Shown here piece by piece: positions 50,601 through 62,872 of a stretch of DNA of 64,000 nt. Location of the stretch: NCBI GenBank assembly GCA_947568835.1, contig OX387605.1, forward strand, positions 9,180,418 through 9,244,417, written 5' to 3'. The translations under genes and the position numbers were made by a program. A model generated the notes under the pieces. It ran no database searches and had not been told where the DNA came from. It was given only the letters and a program-made list of their open reading frames with translations. Source of the stretch: Protonemura montana. Lineage: Eukaryota > Arthropoda > Insecta > Plecoptera > Nemouridae. The first letter of the stretch is position 1; each line of letters opens with the position of its first letter.

Positions 50601-53600
50601 TTATTGCTACACAAACAGATGACCCAGGTATTATTGTAAACGATCCATAGATCACGTTAGTGGATAGGTAGTGAGTGCTTTACTCACGCGTGTTCTTGAA
50701 ATGGCGGCGTTTCTTTCAATCGTCTTCATAGTGTGTCAATACGCAGCAAAAATATTGTAAATATTTGATTACATAACCGAAAACAAAATACGTTGGGACA
50801 CTAGTACCAGTTCAAGCTTTTAAATATCAAACGGTCATTTTGTGAGCTTCAATTACTTAATTCCTACTGCGAATTCGCTCATCAATCCCAGAGAATCTCA
50901 TTTTTACGCCCTAGATTTGATTTGAATCCCTGTCAGTATTTAAAAAAACCAATTGTAATAAAATAAAAGATGCTGCCCCCCTTACTGAGTATTAAAAAAA
51001 AATCGTACATAGACACAACTGCGCATGGAAAATACTTCAAAAGTATTTCCTGCGTTTTTCTGTTGTCTGCTCTTCTATGCCTAAACTGTTGTTCCTTTGT
51101 TCCACCGAAACTTGAGATGGCTAAAATTTTGAATAGAATGTAGAAAGATTTTGCAATTAAAATGTCCTTTGAAGCATGCATCAGATACTGCTTTACATTT
51201 CATTGTAATGTAGGTGCTCCATTACATTTTCATGTAATTTTGCATCGCTCATGCCATTGAACAAAAGCGACGAGAGTTTGTCGATAGAGAGGAAAGCTTG
51301 TTACACACCTCGAATGATGTCTATATGCACGAGGGTTTTTATTGCAGTTGATCTTCAATACTCGTGCAATGTCGATCTGGCAACTATTAGAATACCTCGT
51401 TGTAGCCGACTGCTCAACGAGGGATGATAAAAACGCTTCGAAGAGACCAGTGGGAACAGGCACTCAACTCTATTGGAAATGCAAATTTTTTGCAAAGCAC
51501 GTAGACCACTTTATAAGAACTTATTAAAAACGTGTTGTCAGATCACTAAAGAGTAATGCGGTATTAGTAGCGAAATGCGAATAAATCTTCGTGGTGAAAA
51601 TCTCAACAGTGCGCATAGCCTAGATTCATTCAGCTAGAGTGCAGATCATTTTCGATAAAATTTAGTATAACCTAGTTCAATCGCAAAGTTTGAAATATAT
51701 ATTTTATTTCAATTCCCAAGCTCTGGCTGATTAAAAATGCACAGTCGAAGAGAATTAGAATTTCCTTCCAATCTACAATGGCATTCCATGTAAATTATTC
51801 TTCCCTCTCCTTGTATCGATCACAACGAGCATGAGACTATTTCATAGATTGGAATGGTTACCATAGGACAGGTATTGTTTCCACTTTTTTCACGTTCTAT
51901 ACTAGAGATACAACGTCCAAGAAATAAATATGCTTGCTACGTCGATAATTTTCATTTCCAATCCACGGGGTGATTGAGTGGCATATTGAAGCAACGTCTC
52001 CATCAAGAACATGTCGTCTCCTTGACTTACTGCAAAGGTTAATGAATTTGTCTCCGTGTCTTGAAAAGTGCCCATGCAGCAGTATTGTGTTCCAAGTCAG
52101 AGGCTACAGAAGTGTCTCTGAAGGAGCCGCTGAGGATTGTATCTCGAAGAAACGTCCAATTCAGCAGATATTGAAGAGAAAGAGACGGCAAAGAAGTGCT
52201 ATGAAGTGGGGAGAGAGATTGATGCGTAGATTGCTGCTACCCTCCCAACTGTTCCAGTGATTTATCCGAGTAATTTATTCTCTATGTGGAGAGTGATTGC
52301 TGATGGAAGAACATGGTCAAGGGTCCTCATATTGTCTGCGAATAACCATCTTCTTTTACTTACCATGCCAAGAGGGTTGGTACTCCTGTCGTTTTGCTTT
52401 ATCTTGTCTTTTTCGGTATCGAAAGCGACTGATTTTTCCGTGTAACTTCAGCTTTGCTGCTTGCATGCGCAGAAAGAGTCAGAGCCATGAGATGAGATGC
52501 CGGGTTCGACAAAAAATTCATATTCTGCGAAAAACAAAAGATGTTATTGAAGATGAGATCTCATTACAGAGTTAATTCAATCTGGAAGAAGACTTCGTCA
52601 ACCTGGCTTAAAAGTCTGGGGAAAACTCATAAAAATAAAGCAAATCAATAATTCGAAACATAAAATAAAATTGCCGTAAAAAGAGAACCGTACAAGGGTC
52701 GTTCCATGTCAAATCAACCGACCAAAAAACCACCACCTCTCAGAAATCGATCACACTTGGTACGATCGGTGACCAGATCTTTTCTATTGTTAACTGATAT
52801 TTTTGTTTGCCTTTAAGTCAAATGGTTCGCCTAGTACGGCCCCGAAACGGCGTGACGGTACTGAATTTTGGGGTGCACAAACCGCTTTTCTTTCTCAAAT
52901 TGCGTCGGCTGTAGTTAAGATAGATCAATGAAAACAAATTTACTTGAAAGTTATTGAAATATTGTTTCATAAAACATAAATTTCATTATTAAAAAAATTA
53001 AAAAATCCCCCCCTTCCCCATTTGTATTTTTTCTATCCCTATTTTCTTTCAAAGTGGAATTTTTACTTTCTTACAAAATTCTATTTGATAGCTATAAGTA
53101 TAAACTCCATTTTCTGAAAGTTTCAGAGTGGAACGGCTATGGAATTTTGAGATAAATATTCAAAAGTCTCGCCGTGTGTAAAATATCGAATGTTTTTACA
53201 TGTGTTTACGCGTATATGGGATAGTCAACACAAACTCAACACATCATTAAACCTGGCTAACTTTTATGTGAAATAAAGGTATGCTTACGCATAAAGTAGG
53301 CTTAGAGCAGACTTTCACTAATTTTTTCAGAATTTTGTCCCGCACCGTTCATGCGCAGTAGCAGTCCGAACTTTAGCACTTTTCAGTGTTTTGGTTCGCC
53401 TTCCTCTACGTTTGGGCTCCTAGCTAACGACCCGCTAAAGGTAACGAAAAAATTAAAACACCAATAGAAAGCTGAGAAAATTTAGAAAGGGTAACATTGA
53501 AAAAAATATAATACAAAAAACTAACCTTGATGTACAAACATCCCCTAAATTGAGAAGAAAAACAATTATATCCTGCTTTTAACTTAACGAAAATGTAACG

Positions 53601-56600
53601 AAACATCACCAAATAACGGTTAAGCTTATCTGAGATTTTCTTGATGGAATTCGCAAAAGTTTTTGAGACATTTTTTTTCACGATTTCGGAATCGAATCGG
53701 AATATCATAATTTTATGAGATGTGCTGATTGACCTACTACACATATTTCATCGAAAAAAAATTTATCTCAAAAACTGGCGCGTACGTCATCATGAAAATG
53801 TCAGATAAGCTTGTTTGAATTTGAAACTATTGGTCTCAACTCCTCATAGATTCCCCTCAAATAAAGGGAACAACTCGAAATATTACCAAACAAACATGCA
53901 TACATCAAAATGGAAATGATATCTCTACTATTTATATGTGAATGAGGGAATCCGATGGACTTTCCCGAAAGAAAGTGATCCAGAGTGGCAATACTATCGC
54001 ATAAAATGTGTATAAGAAAAGCGGCCATTTCCCCTTAAAACTCCTCGTAGGCAAAGTCATTCCCGTTTCAGAGAAAAGCAAACATTCTAAGAAGTAGATT
54101 TGCATAACGCTTCACTTATGCTCGAGTTCGTTCGGAGCCTCCACCTCCCCCCGCATTGCACACTTGTCACATTTTGTAATAGAATGCTTGAAACATGTCT
54201 CCTCACTTTCTTCGCATATAAGTTACTTCGCCTAACATGATGACTGCTGTGAGGTCTTCCTATTTCAGTATCACTTAAATACATATGGTAAAGCACAGGC
54301 GGAACAGGCTGTACCCACGTAAAAATTAATACCAAAAAGTAACTTTTTGCAACAAAAAAAAATGCGATTTTTTCAGGGCACACGTTTGAAAATGTTTGTT
54401 TGGTGAACGGCATCGCAGTTTTACTTCCGGCATGTGGAGAATGAATTAATCTTAGAATTTTAGAGGAGATCTTGTCCGTTGGAAGGGAGGTTCTTTCTTC
54501 CGACTTCTTATCTCAGGACTCAACATTGAAAAATGGAACAAAAATGTTTGCAGAATCACAAGAAGTTCGCTGTGAAAAGATAAAATTCTCACTTACAGCC
54601 GAATTAATGGGATCTAATTGCATAAGATTGCATTTTTGGCACACAAAATATTTCTAATTGATTAGTGATTGACTAAGAATGAGACAATTGTTTCATGGCT
54701 ACAGCCTGGCAGCATGACGGTAATTAAATTGTTGCTGTAAATCGACAGTTTGATAGCACATTTGTATTGATAGGAAATCAAATGATTACTTGTATTATAG
54801 ATGGATTCATACTCATTTGGACCCCACTTGGGACCCAGCGGGGACAAACTGATGTACTACTGAGGGCGATGGAAGTACTTGTTGCAATGATTTTTTATTG
54901 CTAGCTCGAATTCTCGTGCATGTGATGCTTTTGTTATTTTTTTTCCTGTTTGTGTCCACGTGTGAGTTGAAATTGCGAGTATGCGCTGGGTGTTGGATTC
55001 AAATTAAGTTTACCAACCGAATGAACCGTTGACAATGTATTCCAACCCGTGATTGGAGGACATGTTTACATTATTTGTGAAGACTCCACCAACCCCTTCC
55101 ATCAACTCCACTCTACCTTCTCCAATACCGCGATCTGCCCATTTTATATGATTGAAAACACTGCCTATAAATTGCAGAGAAGCGGGGAGCAAGGAAAATA
55201 TTTATCAGGTCTCCTAAGGATTTTATTTTAAAGTGAGTTTTATTTTAATAAAGCATTTCTTTGTAAGGAAAACGTGGGTTCCCACACCAAATTTAAAGTT
55301 TTGATTAAATTTGGGTGATTAAGACGGCGAGTATATCCCTCGGGACTGGCCAAAAGCCAGGCGGCATCAAACTCAAATATCCAGAGAACCACTCCTGAAA
55401 AAATAAACTCACTGCGTGGCTGTATAAAGCATAATTAAGTTAGAACTCTTTAAAATAAACATTTAATTTAATTTAGATGTCAGGCGTTGATGAGCCATTC
55501 TCGATAAAAAAATAATGATATTCAGCATCTATGAAAAAAAAACGAAATTCCTTCGCGAGGGGCTCAAGTTAAATACATTTTAATTTGTAATGCAATAAGA
55601 TGTTTTCTTTCGTTTGGATTCCGAGCGTTCGCTAGGGCGCTGACGCCGAATGAAAGCAGAAATCAGTACGCGGAAGGGAGACGTTTATTGGAAGGCAGCG
55701 ATGTTACGAAAATGCAGAGACCAAGAGGCTGGTTTTTATTTCGAGAAACGTAGTAGTCCACTGGTCGGTCTATACAAAAGACAGTAAAAAGGATGAATAT
55801 TTCTTCGGGGTGTTTCAAACATATTCATCAAAAGATTGCTTTTATTCGGGATTAGTTAATAATATTTACTTTTAAATAATGACCTACCATGTATCAGTAT
55901 TTACCTTGAAATGTATTTGACAACAGCTTTGGCAGCAAAAATTACAGATACTGGTCAAATCAAATTGTTTCATTTCACTTTGATGTCTATCTCATTAAAA
56001 AACGAAAGCTAAAACTCAGGTTATAGTGTAAAAGCGACATGAGCAACCTTAATGGCATACCGATGGCATATGCTAAACCCAATTTTACATTAACACGAAA
56101 GGTTAGAGTGACATAATTACTTTTTTAATTACTTTTTTCAATCCCTTTCATTGACTAGAGATTAAAAAGCAAAGTGACAGCAACTAAATCATCAAGTCAG
56201 ACGATTCTGCTGAAAGGTTAGGCTTTGAAAGTACAAGCTCCAATCCCCACAAGGCAAAATGCGCCGCCACTACCCGAAATAGGAGCTAGCATTTTGTAAA
56301 CCCACGTTTACGAGCTTTACGACCACCCCAAACTCTACCCGAGAGTTATCCTTCCATGGCCTTTTACGATCCACCTGTTACTCGCAGCGTCGGCGTCGGC
56401 GGTGTGCGATTAGCAAGCTGCTTCGATGGCTCGAACGACCTGGCAGAAGCTCCCTCGTCAATTTTAGCTCAATCCACTTACTTTGAATTAAATTCGTAAG
56501 ACCGCATCGGAAACTGCTCTAGAGCCTAAATCTCAGTAGCAGAGTTTCAAGCTTGAGGAAAATCTTGTTCAAGGCCTTCCACTTGTGCCCTTCGCATTTC

Positions 56601-59600
56601 ACGTGCATTTCATATTTTCACTCTTTCCATATTGCAAAACTGATTGCTGCTGATTCATTGTTTGTTTTATGATGAATAATTCTAGTGGCTTCGTTCTGAT
56701 TTCGGTACAAAAACAAACAGAAATACGGGTGAATACATGTGTATATTGTCCACGTGTTTACCCATTAATGGAGTAGCAAAGAGAGGATTTCAGTTAATGT
56801 AAGCGCAAATGGTAATTTCACTGAAACTATATTTGGTTGGTAAGCATAGTACATACACCTACATGTTCGTAAAATCGACGCTTTATTTTATGATCCTAAA
56901 CAAAATTAACCAATGTGAACAACAAATTGGATCCCATATAAACTATCGCTATTGTGTATTTTTTAATTAATAATTTCGGGATTTGAAGTAAGCTTTTCGG
57001 CTTTATCTTTAATATGCATTACCTACGTAAATTGGTTGCTGGTCCATAGAAGAACTTTTTTGGAAAGGAGAAAGTAATATTTTATGTGCTTTTCTCTGCA
57101 ATATGGAGTTGATTGTCAGGGGTAAGCCTTTGGGAACGCAGAATATAAGGTTGCCAGCTAACACAAGGTATTATAATAAAGCCTTTTGAAAATCATTAAA
57201 AGCCAAAGACCTAAAGTTAGATGCTTTTGTCCTCTCGAATACAAAATGCATTAGTCTTAAGAAATGTGAACATGACGCAATGCTACTATTGGACATTGTC
57301 CGCAGCTCACAGCCCACGCCAATACAAAACTGAAAAAGTTCAGTCCATAGATTTCGGATTCTGTATCACAAACACCAGAGATTTCCAATAAATTAGTCGA
57401 AATTTTCCTTGCATAATTTTAAATAATAAAAAGGGGTTATGCAGTCGAGGGTTTGGTTAGTGCTCGGATTACGCACATTAACTCCAAATGTTACCATGTC
57501 GCTTTTTCAGCACGAGTAGTTTTCAAAAGATCTTCTTCAACGTAAATCTCACGAATATCACTCGCTTTCGTTGCAGCCGATGCTGGGCCAAATCCGCAAC
57601 AAAGCTGACAACTCCGACGTGGAGCCTGAGTACTACAGGGTTCGCAGCTTCTCAATCACACCTAACGGGATCTTCAACTTGGGTGACTCGTTTCGGTCGA
57701 GACGCTCGCGGTCCATCAACTCAGTTAGTTCGACGGGTTCCAGCGGAGGCGTCAGCGGAGCAAGCATCTCAAACCGGGACAGAGTACCCAGGTGAGGCTT
57801 CGTCACTCTCTAGTAGAACATTTATTAGATACAAACGGCTAGCAAATTTTACATTTCAGGCATGGTACTGTAGAAAATGTCAAATCAATTTCTTTGTCCT
57901 CCAACTCTCTTTCAAATATTAACTTTCTCATACTTCTTTTTCAATCCACCTTTCTTTCTATTTTCTTTCTCTCCATTTTCCTCCTCTTTCCTCCACATCA
58001 TCTTGTAGTTTTTGTATCCATCTATCTCTTGGTCATCTCTTCTCGTTTTCTCTTGGTCGTCCCCTTTTCTCATATTGCAAATTTTAATTTTTTCTGCGCC
58101 AACTTTTTTTAATATTTCTCATAATTTTTCAAAATAATGTAAATCCTTCCCAATTTAAAACCTATTTTATCTATATGTCTTTGTTTTCTTAATACTTTAC
58201 ATTTTATCTTGTCCACCTTTGTCACTCCTTCAATTCTTCTTATAAACTTCAATAATAATAATAATCTGGTATTGTCACAGATCGATCATGTCACATTAAT
58301 TTACGACAGTAAATTTAATATAATAATACAATATAATACCATAGAATACTTGCATTTATGATAGACGAGTTAAACATTGATGTTATTTGGCGATAACTTC
58401 ATTTTAGTGTAGTCGGTCCGGGCCTAGTCTAGCATAGAAGATAAACCCGGTGTAGATCAACTGTAATTGCCTATGATTGGACCTAAATGGGCTTGAAATG
58501 TGTACAAATTTAGTTAGCACAACTAGTTGTTTATTGTTATTATTGATTATTAGTAATAATTTGACAAAGAGATATCGCAAGTTAACACAGATTATTGGTC
58601 GTTGATAAATACGTACCAGTTCAGAGGCAAATTATCAGCGAATAAATAATACATGGCCAGCAATTCACGTTATGGCTAGGCCATGAATCAGTCGTGCTAA
58701 ATAAAGCAAGTCTTGTGCACGAAACACTGACGTTATGACAAGTCCCAACTATTACATTACAAGATGAAAGGATCTCCCACCGACGTTGCATCCCATGGCA
58801 TTTGAATACAAGATTATTTTGACTTTAATTATACTATGTTACGTTCATCTAAACGTTACTCGATGGTATTAAAGTTATTGAACCTCGTTATAAATGCGGG
58901 CAATTATTTTAATTTTGACTCGCACGCGAAGAGCGTTTCCGCTCTCACACGGGTGGTGCCAGCATCCCTGTCTGTTTGAAACTTGTGTAACTTCTTGACT
59001 TTAATTAGTACTGCTCTCGGCCAATTGAGAAGCTCCTTTAAGCAACAACCTACCACTTTCGCTGTCCTCATTTGTGAACACCGTGAATACAAAATAAGGT
59101 GCGATATCTCAGTAAAAATAAACCAGAAATATATGGCAATTTGACTCGGGTGGTGTGACCAAAATATATCCGTTAAAATGTTTTTTTCTTCACTGCTATT
59201 ACACTTTCCAAATGAAACTTGTTTTTCCCCTGGGAACCGGATCCCCAATTATTTTGAGGATGAAAATGTTATCACTATGGTAACAATCCCTGAAAATCTG
59301 TAAACGCCATTTGTGATTGACTGATCATTTTTAAACTCAATGGCTAAACTTAAACTCTGGTTTGTGGTTGCGGCAATTAGGTAGATCTTCCGACAGGTAG
59401 AAATCTGGTCGAACCACGCTAAGTATTCGTAACGATGGATGTACAGCTAGCATTTATCAACTAATTTTAACTTGTCGAAAGAAAAATAACGAGTGCCTTT
59501 TACACTTCAATGACGAATTGTGACCTTTTTATTTCCTCGAAAGCAACGCTATACCTGAAGTTTTGAATTTGATAAAAGTTTCCCGACGCTTTTAATATTA

Positions 59601-61783
59601 ACCTGAGAGCGCTTCAGAATCGATAAAGTACAGGTTTGCGATACTGTAGGAAGAAATACATGGTTGAAAGTAGCGTACAATGCGGTCCCAAATCCCAGCA
59701 GAGTTCAGTCTGAGAACATGCGTTGACAGTGGAGTGAAAAGGAGTTTGGAGGGTTAAGAGTTATATATGTTGCTCTCTCTGCAAATAACTGAACGCAGTT
59801 ATAGCATGGACATAAAATAGTTTGCATAGTTAATTGAATGTTTAATTGACTCATGCGCAGGATATATTTTAATTTCAAAGAAAATAGTTTGAGCAGAGTT
59901 TCTCACCAAGAAAACAATTATCTACCGGCATTTACTGTAATTTTACTAAACAACATCGCATTTTTTTTTCGTCAAACAAATGTTGGTTTAAAATTGTTTC
60001 AGGTTCGTACTTTGTAGATTTTAAAAGTACATAAAGAGCGTATTCGCTACTAGTTACAGGCTGCGCTAACAAAAGCTTCCAATTTTAACTTATTTAACTC
60101 GAGCGACCTGATATTTATTCAGCAGCAAGGCAGCACGTATTTCGATTGCATCGTGCAAAATGCCCCTTGAAAAAGAGAAAACAAGATGCAACAGAAATGA
60201 ATAATTAAAGCTTTAATGCTCCGTCAATTTTGATCATACCGTTCTACTTCTCTAAGCGCTTAAATAATCTTTCAGAAGGGTACCAGCAGACAGAACTTCA
60301 CTGAAACTGTTTTTTTGAGTGTTAGATAAGGGAATGTATGCCACTAAAATTAGCTGGCATATTCTCCTGTACAAAATAAGTATCTTTGTTTATTAGAAGA
60401 GGAAAAAAAGGGGGGAAAAGGCATTATGAGAAATGGCCTAATTACCAATGAGTACCTACCATCTTCAAGTCCAAGGCCCAGTTAGCGATACGTCTAATTA
60501 CACAGCACGTATCGACTATAGCATTGTAGTGCTAAGCGACTCCCACAACCGGAGTCTTCATGCGTCAACGAATCATTAGAAATGCTGTTATGGAAATTCC
60601 ATGGTACCAATGGAACTGTCAAGTTAGCAGAAGCTTGCTAACTCAGGATATCGATTTTTGACGGCCACAATCTCTCTCACAGATTTGAATAAAGCTTCTA
60701 AATAGTGTAAGCGTTTCGATTTCCTTTCTTAACACCATTTACAGAGTCATTGAGTAGTCAGGGAATTTGTCTGTCCACCACTTTTTTACAGTCACATTTA
60801 TATCAAATTCATCAAATTCATTCGTACCCATTGTCATTATCAGTCTGAGCCGGAATAGGTTTTACTTTCATATTTCTTTACAAATGCGAGGACAGAACAT
60901 GCGTAGTAGGTATGTCGATGTCGAACATGTCGTACGTAGTGAGGTAATTGCTTTAAATGTAACTCTAACGGTTTGTTTGTCGGTCACGGTTACAAGATAG
61001 CATTCAATTTTCTCCAAAAAGCCTATTATATAATCAAGGTGGAAGGTTGTGTACGAAATGCATCTTACTTTTCGACATCAGATTTGATTGATTGATTACT
61101 AAGAGGAGTTTAGCGAAGCACTGTTTTGACAACTTGCCATGTGGCACTGGAATGAGTGGATGATGATGATGAACCTTACCTAGCCTAGAAGGAAGGAGGG
61201 GAAGCCCGGTGCTGGCACGTAACCATACTCCTGTCGAAGAGCTCCTAGGGGGTCACCGGCTAAACGTCTCTTACGAAGGACGGTACAACTCGAACAATAC
61301 GATTCTTCTACAAATCCATGTTGTCGAGAGGGTGATAAGGAAGGCGAGTGAAGTTTAATAACTTTCATCCCTTCCACCTCTCTCCCGAAGTCATGAATAT
61401 GATGATCACCCATCCAATACCTAACCCAGCGCAGTGTTGCTTAACTTCGCTGATCTCACGAGAACCGGTGTTTCCAACATGCCAAACCGTTCGGTACCAA
61501 CATGCGGTTTCCCTTGACCCTTGCAATATATAGGGTTGGATAGGATCATCTTCATGTTCACCCTCATCATTTTGTTTGACATATCTTATAACTTCCTTTC
61601 TCCCCAATTTGGATTGCTGCAGTACGTCTTCCCGCTGCAGCATCATGCCGTGGGACTCTGAAGAACCGGGGGCAGTTCCCAAGTTTAAGGTCGCCATGCT
61701 GGGTTCGTCAGGGGTCGGCAAAACGGCGCTCACGTGTCAGTTCACCACGTCCGAGTACATCTGTGCGTACGACACTTCTCTCG
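47650..61783 (+). CDS. RGK-family small GTPase (Rad/Gem/Kir/Rem), 5' part, continues past the window
   Basis: Exons 47650-48231, 57577-57791 and 61623-61783 join with GT-AG borders and matching phases and give the first 319 residues. The last exon ends inside a codon at a GTGAGT donor, so the rest of the G domain and the C-terminal calmodulin/membrane-binding tail lie to the right. Residues 1-265 form a long, Ser/Arg-rich, probably disordered extension with basic phosphorylation-type sites (VRRRASS at 111-117 and SRTASMP). Residues 286-319 begin the Ras fold: KFKVAMLGSSGVGKTAL with the P-loop at 293-300, then QFTTSEYICAYDTSL, where RGK proteins have a switch unlike Ras. RGK proteins inhibit voltage-gated calcium channels through the beta subunit and affect the cytoskeleton. 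The first in-frame ATG was taken as start. Exon 3 has two in-phase acceptors 18 nt apart (61623 or 61641), so isoforms with or without six residues are possible. Confidence 0.85.
48232..57576. other. 9.3-kb first intron of the RGK gene, no nested gene seen
   Basis: AT-rich sequence with scattered short frames (48380-48796 minus, 51970-52260 plus, 53424-53744 minus) that lack domains. It contains a tRNA-like box pair at 48868 and a GC-richer patch at about 56260-56460 without a convincing exon. GGGTCGTTCCATGTCAAATC at 52696 looks like a dispersed-repeat edge, but I found no partner in the window. Confidence 0.5.
48868..48945 (+). other. tRNA-like A-box/B-box pair, possible tRNA-derived SINE head
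   Basis: A perfect A-box consensus, TGGTCAAGTGG, at 48872-48882 is followed 46 nt later by a B-box-like GGTCCGATCTG at 48929-48939. No full cloverleaf or tail can be drawn, so this is at most a relic. Confidence 0.3.
57792..61080. other. Second RGK intron, no gene seen
   Basis: Apart from the pyrimidine tract near its start and the SINE copies near its end, I see no coding exon, RNA gene or repeat boundary. The minus-strand frame at 58904-59248 (114 aa) has no recognised domain. Confidence 0.5.
57905..58085. repeat. Strand-asymmetric pyrimidine-rich tract
   Basis: About 180 nt of almost purely C/T plus-strand sequence (runs such as TCTCTCCATTTTCCTCCTC) just downstream of RGK exon 2. Such tracts can form triplex DNA or bind polypyrimidine-tract proteins. 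Confidence 0.7.
61081..61495 (-). mobile_element. 5S-rRNA-derived SINE (SINE3 type), copy E
   Basis: A full-length minus-strand copy of about 415 bp, the best-preserved head in the window. In its own orientation it reads CCGAACGGTTTGGCATG, TTGGAAACACCGGTTCTCGT, GAAGTTAAGCAACACTGCG and TTGGATGGGTGATCATC, then the body and an AATCAATCAATCAAATC tail at 61081-61098. It ends about 125 bp before RGK exon 3. Confidence 0.9.
61502..61574 (+). mobile_element. 5S-derived SINE, short 3'-part fragment F
   Basis: GGTTTCCCTTGACCCTTGC followed by GGTTGGATAGGATCATCTTC parallels the 3' part of copy A (GTTTCCCCTCC ... GTTGGGATAGGTTCATC). It abuts the head of copy E in opposite orientation, the same head-to-head layout as copies C and D. 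It forms part of the upstream flank of RGK exon 3. Confidence 0.55.
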
Positions 61784-62872
61784 GTGAGTTATTTTAGTGT
61801 GTTATTTTATTAAGTGTGCCGGAATACTTGCTCCAGCTTGATGATTCAAGTAGAGAGATTCGATTACTTGGACCAACGTTATGAGTTATGGGTTGGATCA
61901 CGCATTCAGAATGAGACAGAAACGTGACTGAAGAATGTATGTAAGAAAAGTCACTAAAAATATTATTTTTTGATACATGGTTATATAATAGTTATATAAT
62001 AGTTACATAATAATTATATAAACAATTCGTTTTTTAAATGTCTGCCAAGAGATTTTTTTCCTGAATTGTTCAATAGCATGTTAATTTTTTAATTTTTTTT
62101 TAAAATTTTGGTTTATTGTCTTAAAAAACATTAAATGCTGTACAGACACATAAACACGTATAGAAGAGTGAAAACAAATTTAGATTGTACCCTGTCAGTT
62201 CTATAAAAATAATCTTTTATTTTGAAAGGACAGATACTTAAAAGGTGCACCTTCAGCCCATGTTTAAATTCAGGAATCCGAGCCCTTTTCATTTTGAGGT
62301 CGGCTGGTAGATGGTCAAAAAAGGTAGCGCTACTGTAGGCTGGATGTTTTCTTGAAACGTTCAACTTGAAGGCAGGAACTGCAAAGTCAGTGGCTTTTCT
62401 AGTGTCATGGTGATAATGAGTTCCCTGTGTCGTGTCAGTCCCATTTAAAAGAGCATATACAATCGTCTGGTTATTATTTTGATAGTGGTATTTGTGGACT
62501 AGTGAAGAAAATCAAGGACGCTCGTTAGGCTGTATAATCATAGAAATAGATGGGTATAATTAAGCATGAAAAAAATCGTATCTACGATTGAGAAGTTGAC
62601 GTGCTCGTAGATTGTAAAGTTATAAAATATTATCATTAATTACTAGGTCCCATAACCCAACATATTGTTAGTGTTTTCTAATAGATAAGCTTCTTTAGGC
62701 ATACTATCTTTTTTGGTAGTTTTAAGTGCTGTACATTGTCGCTTATCATCTCACGCAAAAATTCTAGAAAATATATTTAAAAGCATTTTAGTACGAACTT
62801 AAAAAACATTTTTTTTTACATTTTTCTATTGATAAATTATTACCTTGAGTCGGTGTGTATCGAATCCTACTA
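61784..62872. other. Start of the third RGK intron, AT-rich, no gene seen
   Basis: AT-rich DNA with a short tandem repeat of a TTATATAATAG-type unit at about 61978-62022. The next RGK exon, expected to continue the switch region after the split Asp codon, is not recognisable anywhere to the right edge. Confidence 0.55.

Noticed and set aside
51970..52575. Two frames in the same phase as a candidate gene in the RGK intron
   Set aside because: They start at non-ATG codons, are split by a stop and have no domain similarity.
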